A DNA stretch of 64,000 bases from the NCBI RefSeq assembly GCF_004011695.2, contig NC_082405.1, positions 434,001 through 498,000 of the forward strand, written 5' to 3'. Positions 1 to 10,192 of this stretch are shown in pieces. Under the pieces are notes generated by a model, which did no database searches, was not told the origin of the DNA, and was given only the letters and a program-made list of their open reading frames with translations. A program made the position numbers and the translations under genes. The first letter of the stretch is position 1; each line of letters starts with the position of its first letter. Source of the DNA: Ascochyta rabiei. Lineage: Eukaryota > Ascomycota > Dothideomycetes > Pleosporales > Didymellaceae.

Positions 1-752
1 GCAAACGGACCTGCGCACAAGCAACTACTTGAGGTACGGTAAAGCTAGAAGCTGCCAACACAGCAGGAACAGCCGCCAAACAGGGCGCCCTGTTTGTTTC
101 ACACCACGGCCTGAACCCGAACGATCATCTCGTCAGACATGCGCCAGCATCTCTGTCCGCTTCGGCACAGCATCAAGATCTCTACACAACCCACTGCTGA
201 GCCGCACATGGACGTCGATGCTATGTGATATCGTGCTCATAGCAGACATTGAGAGTGGGGTGTGCAACATTCAGCACCACAATATCGGCGCCCGAGATGC
301 AGATGGCGCGCCGCAACGAATCGCAGACTCAACGAAGGGTGCTGCGTGTTGGTTGATCTACTTGCTACTTTGGCTTTTGTATAGTAGTACACATGGCTGG
401 GCGTGGTGTCGACCAGGATAGAGTATGGTCTCGAGTGGGTGGCCAGAGGAAGCGTGTCTGTTGACGAGATACCATGTCAAATTAGCGGCCTTGATATTGG
501 AACCTTTGTTGATTGTTGTTGAATCTACTTGACCCATCAAAATTTGACTTTGACTTTGACCATGGTTCTCTTCGTGATGCGAGTATGAGGGACGACGTCA
601 TACTCTCTTGCCTGTGGTCAGGGTGGGGGTTGCTGGGCCAACTTCGGTAAAGATCCCTGAAACGGCATTCTGCAAACAGACCCTGGCTGGTGCAAGCCGC
701 CCACCACGCCTCCACTCCAGCACACTTCGACACCCTCGCTCACGCCGCCGCC
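1..752. other. Upstream region without a recognisable gene
   Basis: No protein I recognise is encoded here. A 130-codon open frame (29-421, +) has no family signature and lies in sequence of ordinary composition. The last 200 bases before 753 are presumably the promoter and 5' UTR of the kinase gene. It could hold the end of a gene that starts outside the window, but nothing in the sequence shows that. Confidence 0.4.
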
Positions 753-2765
753 ATGCCTCCTAGGATCGTATACGGCAAGAAGGCTACCGCAAGGCCCGTC
801 TCTGCGAGTTACATAAAGTTCTTGTCCCCTGGAGAAGACCAGCTTTTCTCAAGCACGAACAAGGAAGAGGTGCAAACGCAGACGAACAAAGGGTCGAGCC
901 AGTCGGCAAGGACAACCGAAGAAAGAATACAGGATGAACTGGTAGCGTTGGAAGCACAGTTGGGTGGTCTGGCGATCGACAACGATATCATAAAGCAGGA
1001 TGGTCTTCCGGTCGAGAAGAAGCTCACGAGCAGGTCGAGGAAGGTACTTGAGGATCGCGATGCGAACACAGTACCGAAGAAGACTAGCGAGCATATCGAA
1101 AAGCCAGACAAAGCAGAGCTGAAAGGAACCACCCAGCCGACGGAGCTTGCAACACCTCCACAGACGCCCGTTGCCAGACCAAGGAAGAAGAGATCGAAAC
1201 CGACGACAACGAAGAAGAGAGCACAACCACCTACACCCGAGTCCACGCCAGAGCATGATGATGTCCATGTTCGATACATTTCGCCGCTATTCTCATTCAG
1301 CGACGGCAAGAGGATCACAACGTTTGAGCAATGGTCGTCAGAATTAGAGCCACACTTCAAGATTACGAAGATTGCAGAGGCGTCTTTCTCGGAAGTCTAC
1401 CGGCTATCAGCCATATCCGCTACCGCTGGCCTTGGTGAAGAGTCGGTCTTGAAGGTCGTTGCACTGAAGACGCCTCCTGAAGCCCCGCTGCCCTGCCAGA
1501 CGTTAGAGCGTGCAATCAGAGACCGTAAAGGGCAAATGGCGAAGGAGCTGGAAGAGAGAGAAGAGAAGGATGCCTACAAGTCGCACGTCGCTGATGTGTT
1601 GTCCGAAGTGAAGCTACTTCAGAACCTCAACCAGATCCCTGGCTTCACAAACTTCCGAGCTCTGACCGTACTACAAGGGCGACCGTCATCATCGTTCAAC
1701 AATGCGTGGAAAGTGTGGAACAAAGCAAGGCCTCGCGGTAAGAAGAGCTACTTCCCCGATCCGAGCAAAAAGACCAGCTACGAAGACACACAACTGTGGG
1801 CTGTTATAGAGATGCAGGATGCGGGCATGGACTGTGAGAAGCTCATGGAGTCTGAAGGGCTGGGGACGATATGGGAAGTTTGGGATGTCTTCTGGGGTGT
1901 CTGCATGAGCGTCGCAAAAGCAGAAGAAGCGTGTCAGTTCGAACACCGCGATCTGCACATGGGCAACATCTGTGTACGCTCCTCGCGCCCCGAGAGCGAT
2001 GTTGCCATGCCCACAGCCAAGGATCCACTACGACGCCGCTTCCGGTTCACTGGTCTTGAGACAACAGTCATCGACTACACACTCTCTCGCGCGGACATCG
2101 TCACGCATCAGCAAACCCCCACATCCTCTCCTTCAACACTCGACGCTGCATCTCAACCGCGCCCCCACTTCACGGGGAACGAAGTGGCCTATCTTGACCT
2201 CAACAAGGATCCCGCTCTCTTCGAAGGTGATGCAGCCGAGGAGTATCAATACGAGATCTATCGATACATGCGCGGTGCAGCTCTATACGACAACCCGCTC
2301 CAGTCTGAGCCTTGCCCTGAGCCAAAAGTCCCCACAACACCGCGCCCTGCACCAAAGAAGAACATACACATTCGTTTCGGCGAGATACCCGAGACGCCGC
2401 AGAAGCCATCGCTAGAGACAGCGACAGACACTAACGTATGGAGACGATTCCACCCCAAAACCAACCTCGTGTGGACGCATTTCCTCCTGCACAAGCTGCT
2501 CAACCACCTCAAAGGCTACGAGCCAGAGCACCAGTCCACTACCGACATCATGGCCAACGTCGACCTCGGCGACGACGCAAGTATACCCGGCGCTGCACTG
2601 AGAGTCAAGAAGAAAGCCATCAAGCTCCACAGAGTGCTGCAGCGGGTCAGCGAGCTGCTGTGTCCCGTCGCGCTCGGCCAAGCAGGGAGTCTGAAGAGCG
2701 TCAAGGAGCTTGTCATCCTGGCGGTCGAGGAGCGGTGGTTAAGGGTCGGTGACGTGAGTGGCTAA
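753..2765 (+). CDS. haspin: Haspin-like serine/threonine protein kinase
   Basis: Single-exon gene of 670 codons. Haspin kinases phosphorylate histone H3 Thr3 in mitosis and help recruit the chromosomal passenger complex to centromeres (established for the family). Residues 1 to about 185 are basic, Ser/Thr/Pro-rich and probably disordered. The kinase domain follows: a glycine-poor N-lobe (SFSEVY), VLKVVALK with candidate ATP-site lysine near 239, the catalytic loop HRDLHMGN with HRD at about 398-400, and DYTLSR at about 441-446. DYT in place of DFG is the haspin hallmark. The C-terminal part (WTHFLLHKLL and after) matches the compact haspin C-lobe. I chose the ATG at 753 (MPPRIVYGKK) because it lies in a Kozak-like context (gccgccATG) and starts the typical haspin N-terminus; an in-frame upstream start would only add 21 residues of anonymous sequence. 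No intron is visible. Confidence 0.93.
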   Translation: MPPRIVYGKKATARPVSASYIKFLSPGEDQLFSSTNKEEVQTQTNKGSSQSARTTEERIQDELVALEAQLGGLAIDNDIIKQDGLPVEKKLTSRSRKVLEDRDANTVPKKTSEHIEKPDKAELKGTTQPTELATPPQTPVARPRKKRSKPTTTKKRAQPPTPESTPEHDDVHVRYISPLFSFSDGKRITTFEQWSSELEPHFKITKIAEASFSEVYRLSAISATAGLGEESVLKVVALKTPPEAPLPCQTLERAIRDRKGQMAKELEEREEKDAYKSHVADVLSEVKLLQNLNQIPGFTNFRALTVLQGRPSSSFNNAWKVWNKARPRGKKSYFPDPSKKTSYEDTQLWAVIEMQDAGMDCEKLMESEGLGTIWEVWDVFWGVCMSVAKAEEACQFEHRDLHMGNICVRSSRPESDVAMPTAKDPLRRRFRFTGLETTVIDYTLSRADIVTHQQTPTSSPSTLDAASQPRPHFTGNEVAYLDLNKDPALFEGDAAEEYQYEIYRYMRGAALYDNPLQSEPCPEPKVPTTPRPAPKKNIHIRFGEIPETPQKPSLETATDTNVWRRFHPKTNLVWTHFLLHKLLNHLKGYEPEHQSTTDIMANVDLGDDASIPGAALRVKKKAIKLHRVLQRVSELLCPVALGQAGSLKSVKELVILAVEERWLRVGDVSG

Positions 2766-3375
2766 GCCAGCATTGTGCAAACTTTCATACAAACTAGCAT
2801 TCACCTGTAGCGTTTCATTTCGTTTCGTCTCATTGCTTTGCATTGCACCCGGTGTTTGGCCTCTTGTCTTGTCATCTTCCATACCCTGACTTGCCATACT
2901 GCTGTGCACCACTGTACCGCGTAGCATACACAGTGCGAGACTTCATTGCATTTTGCATTTCTACACACGATGATGATACATGCATAGATATCCCTGTACG
3001 TGCATTTCTTTGCACTCTTTCATCTCCCTCGCCCCGCGTCTCTAGGTTTTTTTTCTTTTTTTTCTTTTTTTCTTTTTTTCTTTTTTTTTTGGGACTTCCA
3101 CTCTTATCAACTCCTGTGGTTTTTTTGGGGGGTTTTTTTTTTTGATTATTTGATTATTTGATTATATGTATATATGTATATATCACAAAAGGGACTGACT
3201 GGTCGTGCTGTGCTGTGCTGTTCTTGCATGGTTTGGTTGTTATTCATCTCCTTCTTCATCTCATTCTTCATTTTTTTTTTCTTTCTTCCTGCACCAGCGA
3301 AATACAAGATTCGGCTCTTTTCTATCCCTGCGATTGGATGGCATGCAACTTTATTGTTTTAGCGCAAGAGACGAG

Positions 3376-3413
<38 letters not shown>

Positions 3414-4248
3414 CCATGCCATCCTACAACGCCTTTAACCACCCCATCTGCATCTTCCCCCCTCCATCCCATCACGCCCTCAGCGATATTTCCGCCCTTT
3501 TGTTCACTATCCGCTATCCGATCTCTACACGCTGGACCCCTAGTTCGCCACTGCGGGTGCATGGGGGGGTTTCGAAGACGCGGGTGGAGAGCTCGAAGCT
3601 TGGTTGCAGATCTAGATGTGTTGCCTAGGCATGTAGGGTCTTAGGTTAGGGTGTTTAACTCGCTTGCAGGGACTTAGGATTTATTAGCTCTCGCGTAGAA
3701 TAAAGGAATCCTTCTATGCAGCGGCTGTAGGTATCATTGTGTCTGCTGTATATATACGTAAGAGGAGGCTTTTGATACGCGATAGGTAGAGAGAAAGCCG
3801 TGAAGCAATCTGAGAGCATGTCGCATATAGTAACAAGCTCACATCCAAGAATGATTTCGGACTTTCTGATTAAATGCGACAAACAGCAAATCCACGAATA
3901 ATTATCGTATCATCTGCACTCAAGATCGCCATTGTGGTTGCCTTTAAAATGCGTAGATATAATGCGACCGTCCGTCTCCTGCCAAATTCACACAGCCATA
4001 TGCAACGCACAAGTATATGCTTTGCTTAAACCATCTCTATAGTGACAGCACCCGGCCACTGCTATGGTATCCGGCATAAATAGTGTACATGGCCGGTGCA
4101 CGGCAGGGGTGCTGCCTCAGATAAGTAAAATGACTGTAGCGACCAAAAATACGCTAAATACTATATAATCTGTATTAAAAATTAGGCATCTCTGTCTTCC
4201 ACCTCATCAACGTGTCATCTACTATCACTATCACTAACGTTACCTCCC
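2766..4248. other. Intergenic region with low-complexity DNA
   Basis: 3' flank of the kinase gene. It holds several runs of 8 or more T between about 3045 and 3145, short tandem GATTATTT and TATGTATA units at about 3143-3182, and a (TC)16 tract. No gene is supported. The stretch from about 3650 to 4250 is AT-leaning and leads into the transposon relic, so it may contain that element's eroded left end; I could not find clear terminal repeats. Confidence 0.5.
3379..3410 (+). repeat. (TC)16 dinucleotide microsatellite
   Basis: Sixteen uninterrupted TC units. It lies about 600 bp downstream of the kinase stop codon, near poly-T tracts. No function is implied. Confidence 0.95.
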
Positions 4249-5262
4249 ATGACGCCCCACCACCGATACCTTACCCGCGATGAACAACTCATAGTCCAGA
4301 CTCTCTCTCGTGCTGGCCACAGTAAACCCTCAATTAAGCGCTACCCTGGTTTTACCTGGCGACAGATTGGGTACGCTATTGCAGCTATTCAAATCACACC
4401 TAAGAAGAGATTAGGCAGACCTCTAAAGCTCTCTTGTGAGCAGACAGATAAGGTAATCTACTTCATCTGTTAGTCCCGAGCCAACCGGCAGATGAGCTAT
4501 TAATCCCTCGCCAAGACCTTTAAGCACCGGGAGGCAACTGAATACTTTGTACGCTACGCTCTACGTAGTAGAGGTTTTACACGCTGCGTAGCCTTTGCAA
4601 AGCCTCCTCTCTTAGAGGAAAATAAGAAGCACCGTCTTATGTAGGCTCTGGCTTATGGTGATTGGACTATGGACGAGTGGTGGATCATATTGTGGAGTAA
4701 TGAGACGTGGGTGACTGGGGGCTGTTACAGGAAACGATGGGTTACCAGGAGACCTGGAGAGGAACTAGATGATACCTGTATTGTTGACAAGGTGCGAAAG
4801 AAGGCTGGTTAGATGTTCTAGGCCTGTTTTTAGGTACTACAAAGGGACCCTATCTACTCTGGGAGAAGAAGTGGAAGAGCATTATAAAAGAGAGATACTG
4901 TGATAGAATTGTCCCTTTAAATGATGGCTGGTTACGTATGAATCCACACCTAGAATTCGTGCAGGATAAGGCTCCTCCTTACGCAGCCAAGTACACTAGA
5001 GAGGATCTTTAGGAGATGGGAATTCATCCTATCTGCTGGCCTGCCTTCTCCCCTGACCTGAACCCTATTAAGGCAGCGTGGAACATATGAAAAACTATAT
5101 AGCGATACGCCATCCCGATCTCCCAAACGGGAAGCAGCGTACCCCTGATTAACTCAGGAGTATTGTACAGGAAGCTTAGGAGGCTATTACCCCTGATTTC
5201 CTTTAGAGGCTTATTGAGACTATGCCAGCACGCTGTTAGGCTGTTATTGATGCTTAAGGAGG
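4249..5262 (+). pseudogene. Dead Tc1/mariner (DD34E) transposase, RIP-damaged
   Basis: A 74-codon N-terminal piece encodes a helix-turn-helix (LTRDEQLIVQTLSRAG ... RLGRPLKL) as in Tc1/mariner transposases. The same frame continues through several TAG/TAA codons, then shifts near 4830. Recognisable downstream motifs are QDKAPPYAAK and WPAFSPDLNPIKAAW, the degenerate forms of QDNAPxH and WPxxSPDLNPIExxW. The middle catalytic Asp survives (4965-4967). The first is Asn (AAT, 4699-4701) and the last Glu is Lys (AAG, 5070-5072); the 34-residue spacing between second and third positions is the DD34E signature. All these changes, and stops such as G*MF*ACF where the family has Trp, fit C:G to T:A mutation. 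Terminal inverted repeats were not identified, so the element's true limits are unknown. It cannot encode an active enzyme. Confidence 0.88.
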
Positions 5263-6000
5263 TCACACTAAGTACTAAGATCATATGTAACAATAGACTG
5301 AGAGAAGTTTAGTCTACTGCAATCTCCAGAGGTGAGCTGGGGCGGCCAGTATGGGTACCGTTGTGCTCACAAGCACTCCTAGAATCATTTGCAATCATTT
5401 TTGGATCACTATTTTGGCTGCAATTGATACTATTGAGATGCTGGAGAGTGACTGTAGGAGTGTCGTTGAGCGATGGGTCACTAGTAACGATCCGATTGGC
5501 CCTCGGTGATGTCCCAAGGAAGCCTAGCAGATATCATCTTCTCCAAAGGATGCGGTAGTAGGCGACCGCTGTGGAGTGTGATCCACTGGGTCGATGTGGG
5601 TCGGCCCACTTGACCCAAACTCCATACACTGGCGTGGTGTCACGACTCAGGTTTTGCCGGAGCTGTCTTTTTCCTGTGGCCAGAACTCCAGCACATCAGG
5701 CGAGCGAGGTGTGCCGTCACGCGGCTTGTGCTTAGATTGTTGGTCGTGCTCATGATCTGCAGGGCTGTGCTTTCTTGTTTGCGCTCTTGGTGGTTCTTGG
5801 CTGTTGGGGTAGCCGTGGCTTGAGCTTGCAGGTGATTACTCAGCGCTGCGATTGTGTATCGAAGCTGTTTATGTAGTAAATACGTCTTTTGTAGGTGGTG
5901 TAAAGGGGAAGGACGTTGGGTAAGGGTTGGGTACCACGTATTCTCAATCCAGTTAATTGAATATTTGCTTTCGGGTATCTTTCAAATCACACATATCAGA
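5263..6000. other. Intergenic region beyond the transposon relic
   Basis: No gene recognised. Short open frames (5361-5558, 5854-6096) show no family features. There is an imperfect inverted repeat at 5587-5617. The region separates the dead transposon from the 3' end of the receptor gene and may contain the rest of the element's right end. Confidence 0.45.
5587..5617. repeat. Imperfect short inverted repeat
   Basis: TGGGTC-ga-TGTGGG faces CCCAC-tt-GACCCA across a four-base centre. It could be a degraded transposon end or a chance hairpin. Confidence 0.5.
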
Positions 6001-6064
6001 GATGGATACCCGGAAGTGGATTTTGGTATACCATCTCCATCAAATCCACTTCCGGGTATCCATC
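6001..6064. repeat. Perfect 23-bp inverted repeat spanning the receptor stop codon
   Basis: Left arm 6001-6023 and right arm 6042-6064 are exact reverse complements, with an 18-nt spacer that itself begins with the palindrome TGGTATACCA (6024-6033). The right arm encodes the last residues of the receptor (MDTRKWI) and the first base of its TGA stop read leftwards. The left arm is an inverted copy lying just beyond the stop. In the mRNA this would form a strong hairpin over the stop codon. Confidence 0.95.
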
Positions 6065-7908
6065 AGCGCCTCTTCTTTATAACTAATTCGTGGTAAGTAC
6101 GACCGCAGGCTCCCTCGATCAACACTGTACTCCGAGTGCACCATGATCCCCCCCAATGGAGAACCAGTCACCGGCGCCGCCGTGTCTGTCAACGATTGCA
6201 CATCCTCATTTGACTTAAACGAGTGGTTCAGCGATCTGTCCGAATAATGCCATGTCAGGCTTCCACCCTCATTTGTTCCGCCTGTGCGAACGCCCTTTTC
6301 AAGGTCGTCCATGTGTACGAAGTCGTCTTTGTCAACTGTACTCCGGCCCAGAGTGCTCAGCTGAGACTGGTCGGTCTTCGGTGACCAGATGCGAGACTTG
6401 AAATACTTGCTACCATTCTTCTTGTTGCTATCTCGTGAGTTTTCTTCGTAATACAACCTCCTCGCCGTATCTTGTTTGGGCCAGATTCGTTCGCAAATGG
6501 AGCGTTGCAGTTGGCGTATAGCAGGTAAGCAAGCGACGATGACACCGACGTGTGCTTCAACTGCGGACCAGTATCCAATGGGTAGGTAGTCCCATGTTAC
6601 GTTATCGGTATGGGCGAACTGAATCATGTACTTTAGGCGGAGAATGCTGACGATGGTGACACTGAATGCGTATTAGCATACCTAAGTGCATTGGTATGTA
6701 GGGAGTGGACTTACAAGCCACCACCGAGGAACATGAGCATGACGCCAATCTTGCGCCAACGGCTCATTGCAAGTTTGCTGAGCTCTCTCATTGGTATTAT
6801 AATAACGACCAGATCGAGGATAATGTTGACGGCTGCAGAAGCCCAAGCATCAGCATTCAGGTTGACGCATTTTCCGTGATGCTCGCCATCCCAGCGCTCC
6901 CAAGCAAAGCGTATCGGAAGACATTGCAGTGCGGTTGCTGTAACGAAGGCGATGATGTACATGGCGCAGATCACTATGGTAACATAGATGATACGTCGGA
7001 GGCCCTGGTGAGGGAAGATGCGGAGGTAAAAGAGCAAGACTGATATCTTCGTCAATGCGATCGACGCCAGGTAGAGAAGCTCAGTATAGTAAAAGATCTG
7101 GAGTCGTACGGTCATCAGTTTGGAATTTTAGTATTCGCAAGATCTATGACATACCTGGAGGATCTTCGTGATATTTTCGAAAGACACTAGCCACATATCC
7201 GTTCCCATGCCGAGTTCGTTCACTAGAAGCTTTTATTAGAAGGGCAATGGTCGTTAGTAGTGATGCGACCTACAAAGGATTGCGCATGCTGTAAGTGGTA
7301 TGGTGATTATCTGCAATCTGTAAGTATTGGCACATGACGCGCGAGGAAGTGTACAGGAATACACACAATTGCCGCAGTCATAACCCAATCGTCAAAGCCC
7401 CAATTCCCCCCAAACCAGGTAAGGCGCGCGACTATGCGCAGGATGTAGGCTAGCACGGCCATACCTCCAACTATCAAACTGGTTAATGTTCCTTGCATTG
7501 TCTTGTTGCGAACCGGCGCATCCATCAGCTTTGTAAGGAACCTTCTTGCGGCTGCAACTTCTGTCAGTGAACTAACCCAGCACGGTTACATCTAGCAAGA
7601 CTTACTCAGTGCATCTTTGGGACGACAGCTGGCCTTTACACATGTGGTCAAATTGTCTATAAGCTTCTGGTTGCCTTTTATGCACTCGATGTCTGTAAGC
7701 GCGCATGTCGATGATTTAACAATCGTCAGTGTGCAATTTAGCTGTACGTGAACGTGATCAGTCTCGGTTTGGTATGCTAACTTGGTTTACATACCGCGCA
7801 TGGAGGCAGGTTCTTCACGGCGAATGCAAGAACATCAGTCCCATTCTGGCTTTGCGCATAGGACAGAGGCGCGAAGACGAGGAGCAGCAGTGCTGAGAAT
7901 CCCTTCAT
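6040..7908 (-). CDS. CFEM-domain, Pth11-like seven-transmembrane receptor
   Basis: Seven exons, 520 residues: 7908-7795, 7741-7606, 7560-7365, 7317-7274, 7222-7155, 7097-6715, 6661-6040. The introns are 45-57 bp and the lengths sum in frame. The N-terminus is a signal peptide (MKGFSALLLLVFAPLSYA). Next is a short CFEM cysteine module (LPPCA, LNC, SSTC, IEC, TTC, SC), then the fungal rhodopsin-like membrane domain with repeated hydrophobic helices and family motifs such as DDWV and KISVLLFYLRIF. The last ~150 residues are a polar cytoplasmic tail. Proteins of this architecture include M. oryzae Pth11, which senses surface cues; the ligand here is unknown. A 2.1-kb transposon begins 153 bp upstream of the ATG. 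The last codons lie inside a perfect inverted repeat. The acceptor of exon 3 and the donor of exon 3 each have a nearby alternative. Confidence 0.88.
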
Positions 7909-8061
7909 ATTGGAGCCCACATATGTTGAAGCTGTGCTCCAGTATGTCTCCAATCATACGTATCGAGAGAGACACTTTACAAGTCAAGCTGTGCGAAATG
8001 CACTGCGTGCAAAAGAGAGAGAAGAAAAATTGTAAGCGACAGTTTGCGGTCGAAAAGGGTA

Positions 8062-8101
8062 CCGTGTCCGTGCGCGCAACGACCGGAGTCGCGCAACGAC
8101 C
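8062..8101 (+). repeat. Left terminal inverted repeat with internal direct repeat
   Basis: This 40-bp end contains the 12-mer CGCGCAACGACC twice (8073-8084 and 8090-8101) separated by GGAGT. Paired subterminal copies like this are plausible transposase binding sites (inference). It stays GC-rich while the element interior is AT-rich. Confidence 0.9.
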
Positions 8102-8549
8102 GAATCATCACAACTACACCATACTTTGACGCGTTGTAACTTAACAACTATAGCAGCTATTAACAAAGCGCTTACAGTAATTAATGCGCTAAAACTAGGC
8201 AAAAAACTTGTGTATTAGCATTTTGCTACTAGGTTTAGCGTTAACTGCGTAACTCTAGCTTAGAGACACAAGCACGTTTAGGACTCCTAGGAGACTAAGG
8301 ATATTAACTAGCAACGTTTAACGCTATAACAGGAGATAGAGCTTATAAAGTATATAGAGTTGCTTAGTACTTGTTACTTACTACCTACTAGAGAGATAAT
8401 CTAGAATTTCGCGTTGCTAGTGGCTTAAAATCCAGTTAGTAAGAGCTAGGTTACCTGCTTTATTAACAAGTACTCTATCTATCTTATCTTGCGTTACTCT
8501 ACTAGGATAGATTAACTATGTTATAACGCTAATTCCTACAATAAATATA

Positions 8550-9910
8550 CACTCTACTTTAACCTGCTACAGCACAAAATCTCTAAATACTCTATTAAGG
8601 GTTACTACACATATAATATAGATAAGAAGGGCTTTATAATTAGTATTATAGGTAAGATAAAACATATGTTTAGTAAGCATATGTAGATAAAGGGAGAGAT
8701 TAAAGCATCTATCTAGGATAGTAACTAAGCTTAGCAGACGCTTATAGCGTGTGTGTGTAGTAATAGGACAGTACTGCTACTAGGCATTATCTATAAGTTA
8801 GCTAACGCTAGCATTAAATTAGACTAGGTAGCTAAAATTAAGCTAGGAAAACACTCTGTAATAGTTATATTATCTTTCTTAGGGTGGACAAATAGGGATA
8901 TAGGCCTTACCTGGCTTAAGCAGGTGTTTAATTACTACACTAAGGAGAAAGCACAAAGAAAGTAGAGGCTTTTAATACTAGATAGCCACAGATCCTACGT
9001 AACAATAGACTTAATTAAGTACTGTAATAACTACAAGATCCTCCTAGCTGTCCTTCCCCCTTACTTAACCTAAACGCTCTAGCTGCTTAATATAGTGCTG
9101 TTTAAGCCTCTATTAATAGCGTACTTAAAAGCAGTTATAACACACATCTATAAGGCTTAAAACAATACACCTATTACTAAAGCAGACTTCTTCTGCCTAT
9201 TCTGGCTAGCGTAGATATGTAGCTTTACTAAAAAGCTAATACTTAAGTCCTTTAAGGCAACAGGTATCTATCTACTTAATCCTAACGTTATCCTCTACTG
9301 CTTTATTAAAACACTAGAGAGCTTAGATTTAGATAGGTCCTTATTGTCTGTTTATAGTAACAAGGATTAGCTTAAAATAGAGACGTTGTTGCGGCGTGTA
9401 GTTAAAAACTAGAGTAAGAGTAATGTTAAAAAGATAAGACAATTAATCTACTACATCTTAGTTAAAACCTTACTCCTCTAGCATAAGATAGATAGCCTTA
9501 AAAAGACTCTAAAGACGCAGAAGAAGCACAAAAAGAAGAGCAAAACCTTAGACTTGCAGTAACAGCAGGAGTACTATAGTAGTGCAGTGTTCTAGTTACC
9601 TAGAAAGGTTAACAAAGCACGCTTCTGTAAGCAAGTCAGACAACGTAAGGAGAAGGAGGAAAGGCTTAGAAAAGCTACTAGTAAGGAAGTAGCAGCTGCT
9701 AAGAAGCTGGTTAAGGAGAAGGAGAAGGAGGAGAGGCGTATAGCGCAAGAGGCAGCTAAGGTGGTACGTAAGAAGGAGAAGGCTAATACAGCAAATTAGA
9801 AGGCTAAACAGGAGGCTAAAAAGCAGCATTAATAATAAGAGCTTAATACTGCAAAAGCTATACAATTACCTTAAAAGAGTAAGAAGAAAGCTTTATAAGC
9901 AACCTAGCTA
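8550..9910 (+). pseudogene. Degenerate Fot1/pogo transposase (DDE_1 / CENP-B family)
   Basis: Translating between stops gives the three DDE blocks in order. First, YNIDKKGF with Asp at 8631-8633. Second, RLLILDSHRSYVT with Asp at 8981-8983. Third, a relic of LxxLQPLDVGxFxPLK in which the final Asp is Asn (AAT at 9089-9091) and Gln codons have become TAG/TAA. The spacing between second and third positions is 35 residues, the DD35D pattern of Fot1. The first and second blocks are in different frames, so there is at least one indel as well as point mutations. The C-terminal part (about 9600-9840) encodes Lys/Glu-rich, coiled-coil-like sequence. Limits are approximate and the start is not identifiable. 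It cannot be functional. Confidence 0.85.
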
Positions 9911-10150
9911 AAAAAGCGTTAAAAATGTGGTCCTAGGGATAATGTTAGTGGTCGTAGTCCCCTATTGCTGTCCCTAGCTCCCCTACTTAAAACCACATCA
10001 CGTAGCCACAACGTTAAGTTACTAGCTAAATTTAAATAGTACATCTTTTTTGTAAGTAATTAATTAGTACTACACTATAAAATTATAAAATAATAGCTGT
10101 TGTAGGTGGCTCTATAGCCTTATCTAATTTTGAGCGTTGAGGTGGTTTTT

Positions 10151-10190
10151 GGTTGTTGCGCGACTCCAGTCGTTGCGCGCACGGACACGG
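10151..10190 (-). repeat. Right terminal inverted repeat
   Basis: Reverse complement of the left end with two transitions (one C/T, one G/A), followed directly by the TA target dinucleotide at 10191-10192. Confidence 0.9.
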
Positions 10191-10192
10191 TA

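Larger units (their letters stand above)
8062..10190. mobile_element. Fot1/pogo-type DNA transposon, complete ends, RIP-inactivated
   Basis: A 2,129-bp element bounded by TA on each side (8060-8061 and 10191-10192), the target duplication of Tc1/mariner-superfamily elements. The 40-bp terminal inverted repeats (8062-8101 and 10151-10190) differ at two positions, both transitions. The interior is strongly AT-rich, with TA-dense sequence and many TAG/TAA codons, unlike the flanking genes, as expected after RIP. The interior coding relic is described separately. The insertion separates the receptor gene from the anonymous region to its right. Confidence 0.92.

Noticed and set aside
29..421. 130-codon frame at the window start
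   Set aside because: No domain, composition or splice pattern supports it.
809..1360. Antisense open frames in the kinase gene
   Set aside because: Shadows of a clearly coding strand; no features of their own.
8550..9910. Possible active transposase in the Fot1-type element
   Set aside because: Many stops, a frame change between catalytic blocks and loss of the third Asp exclude activity.
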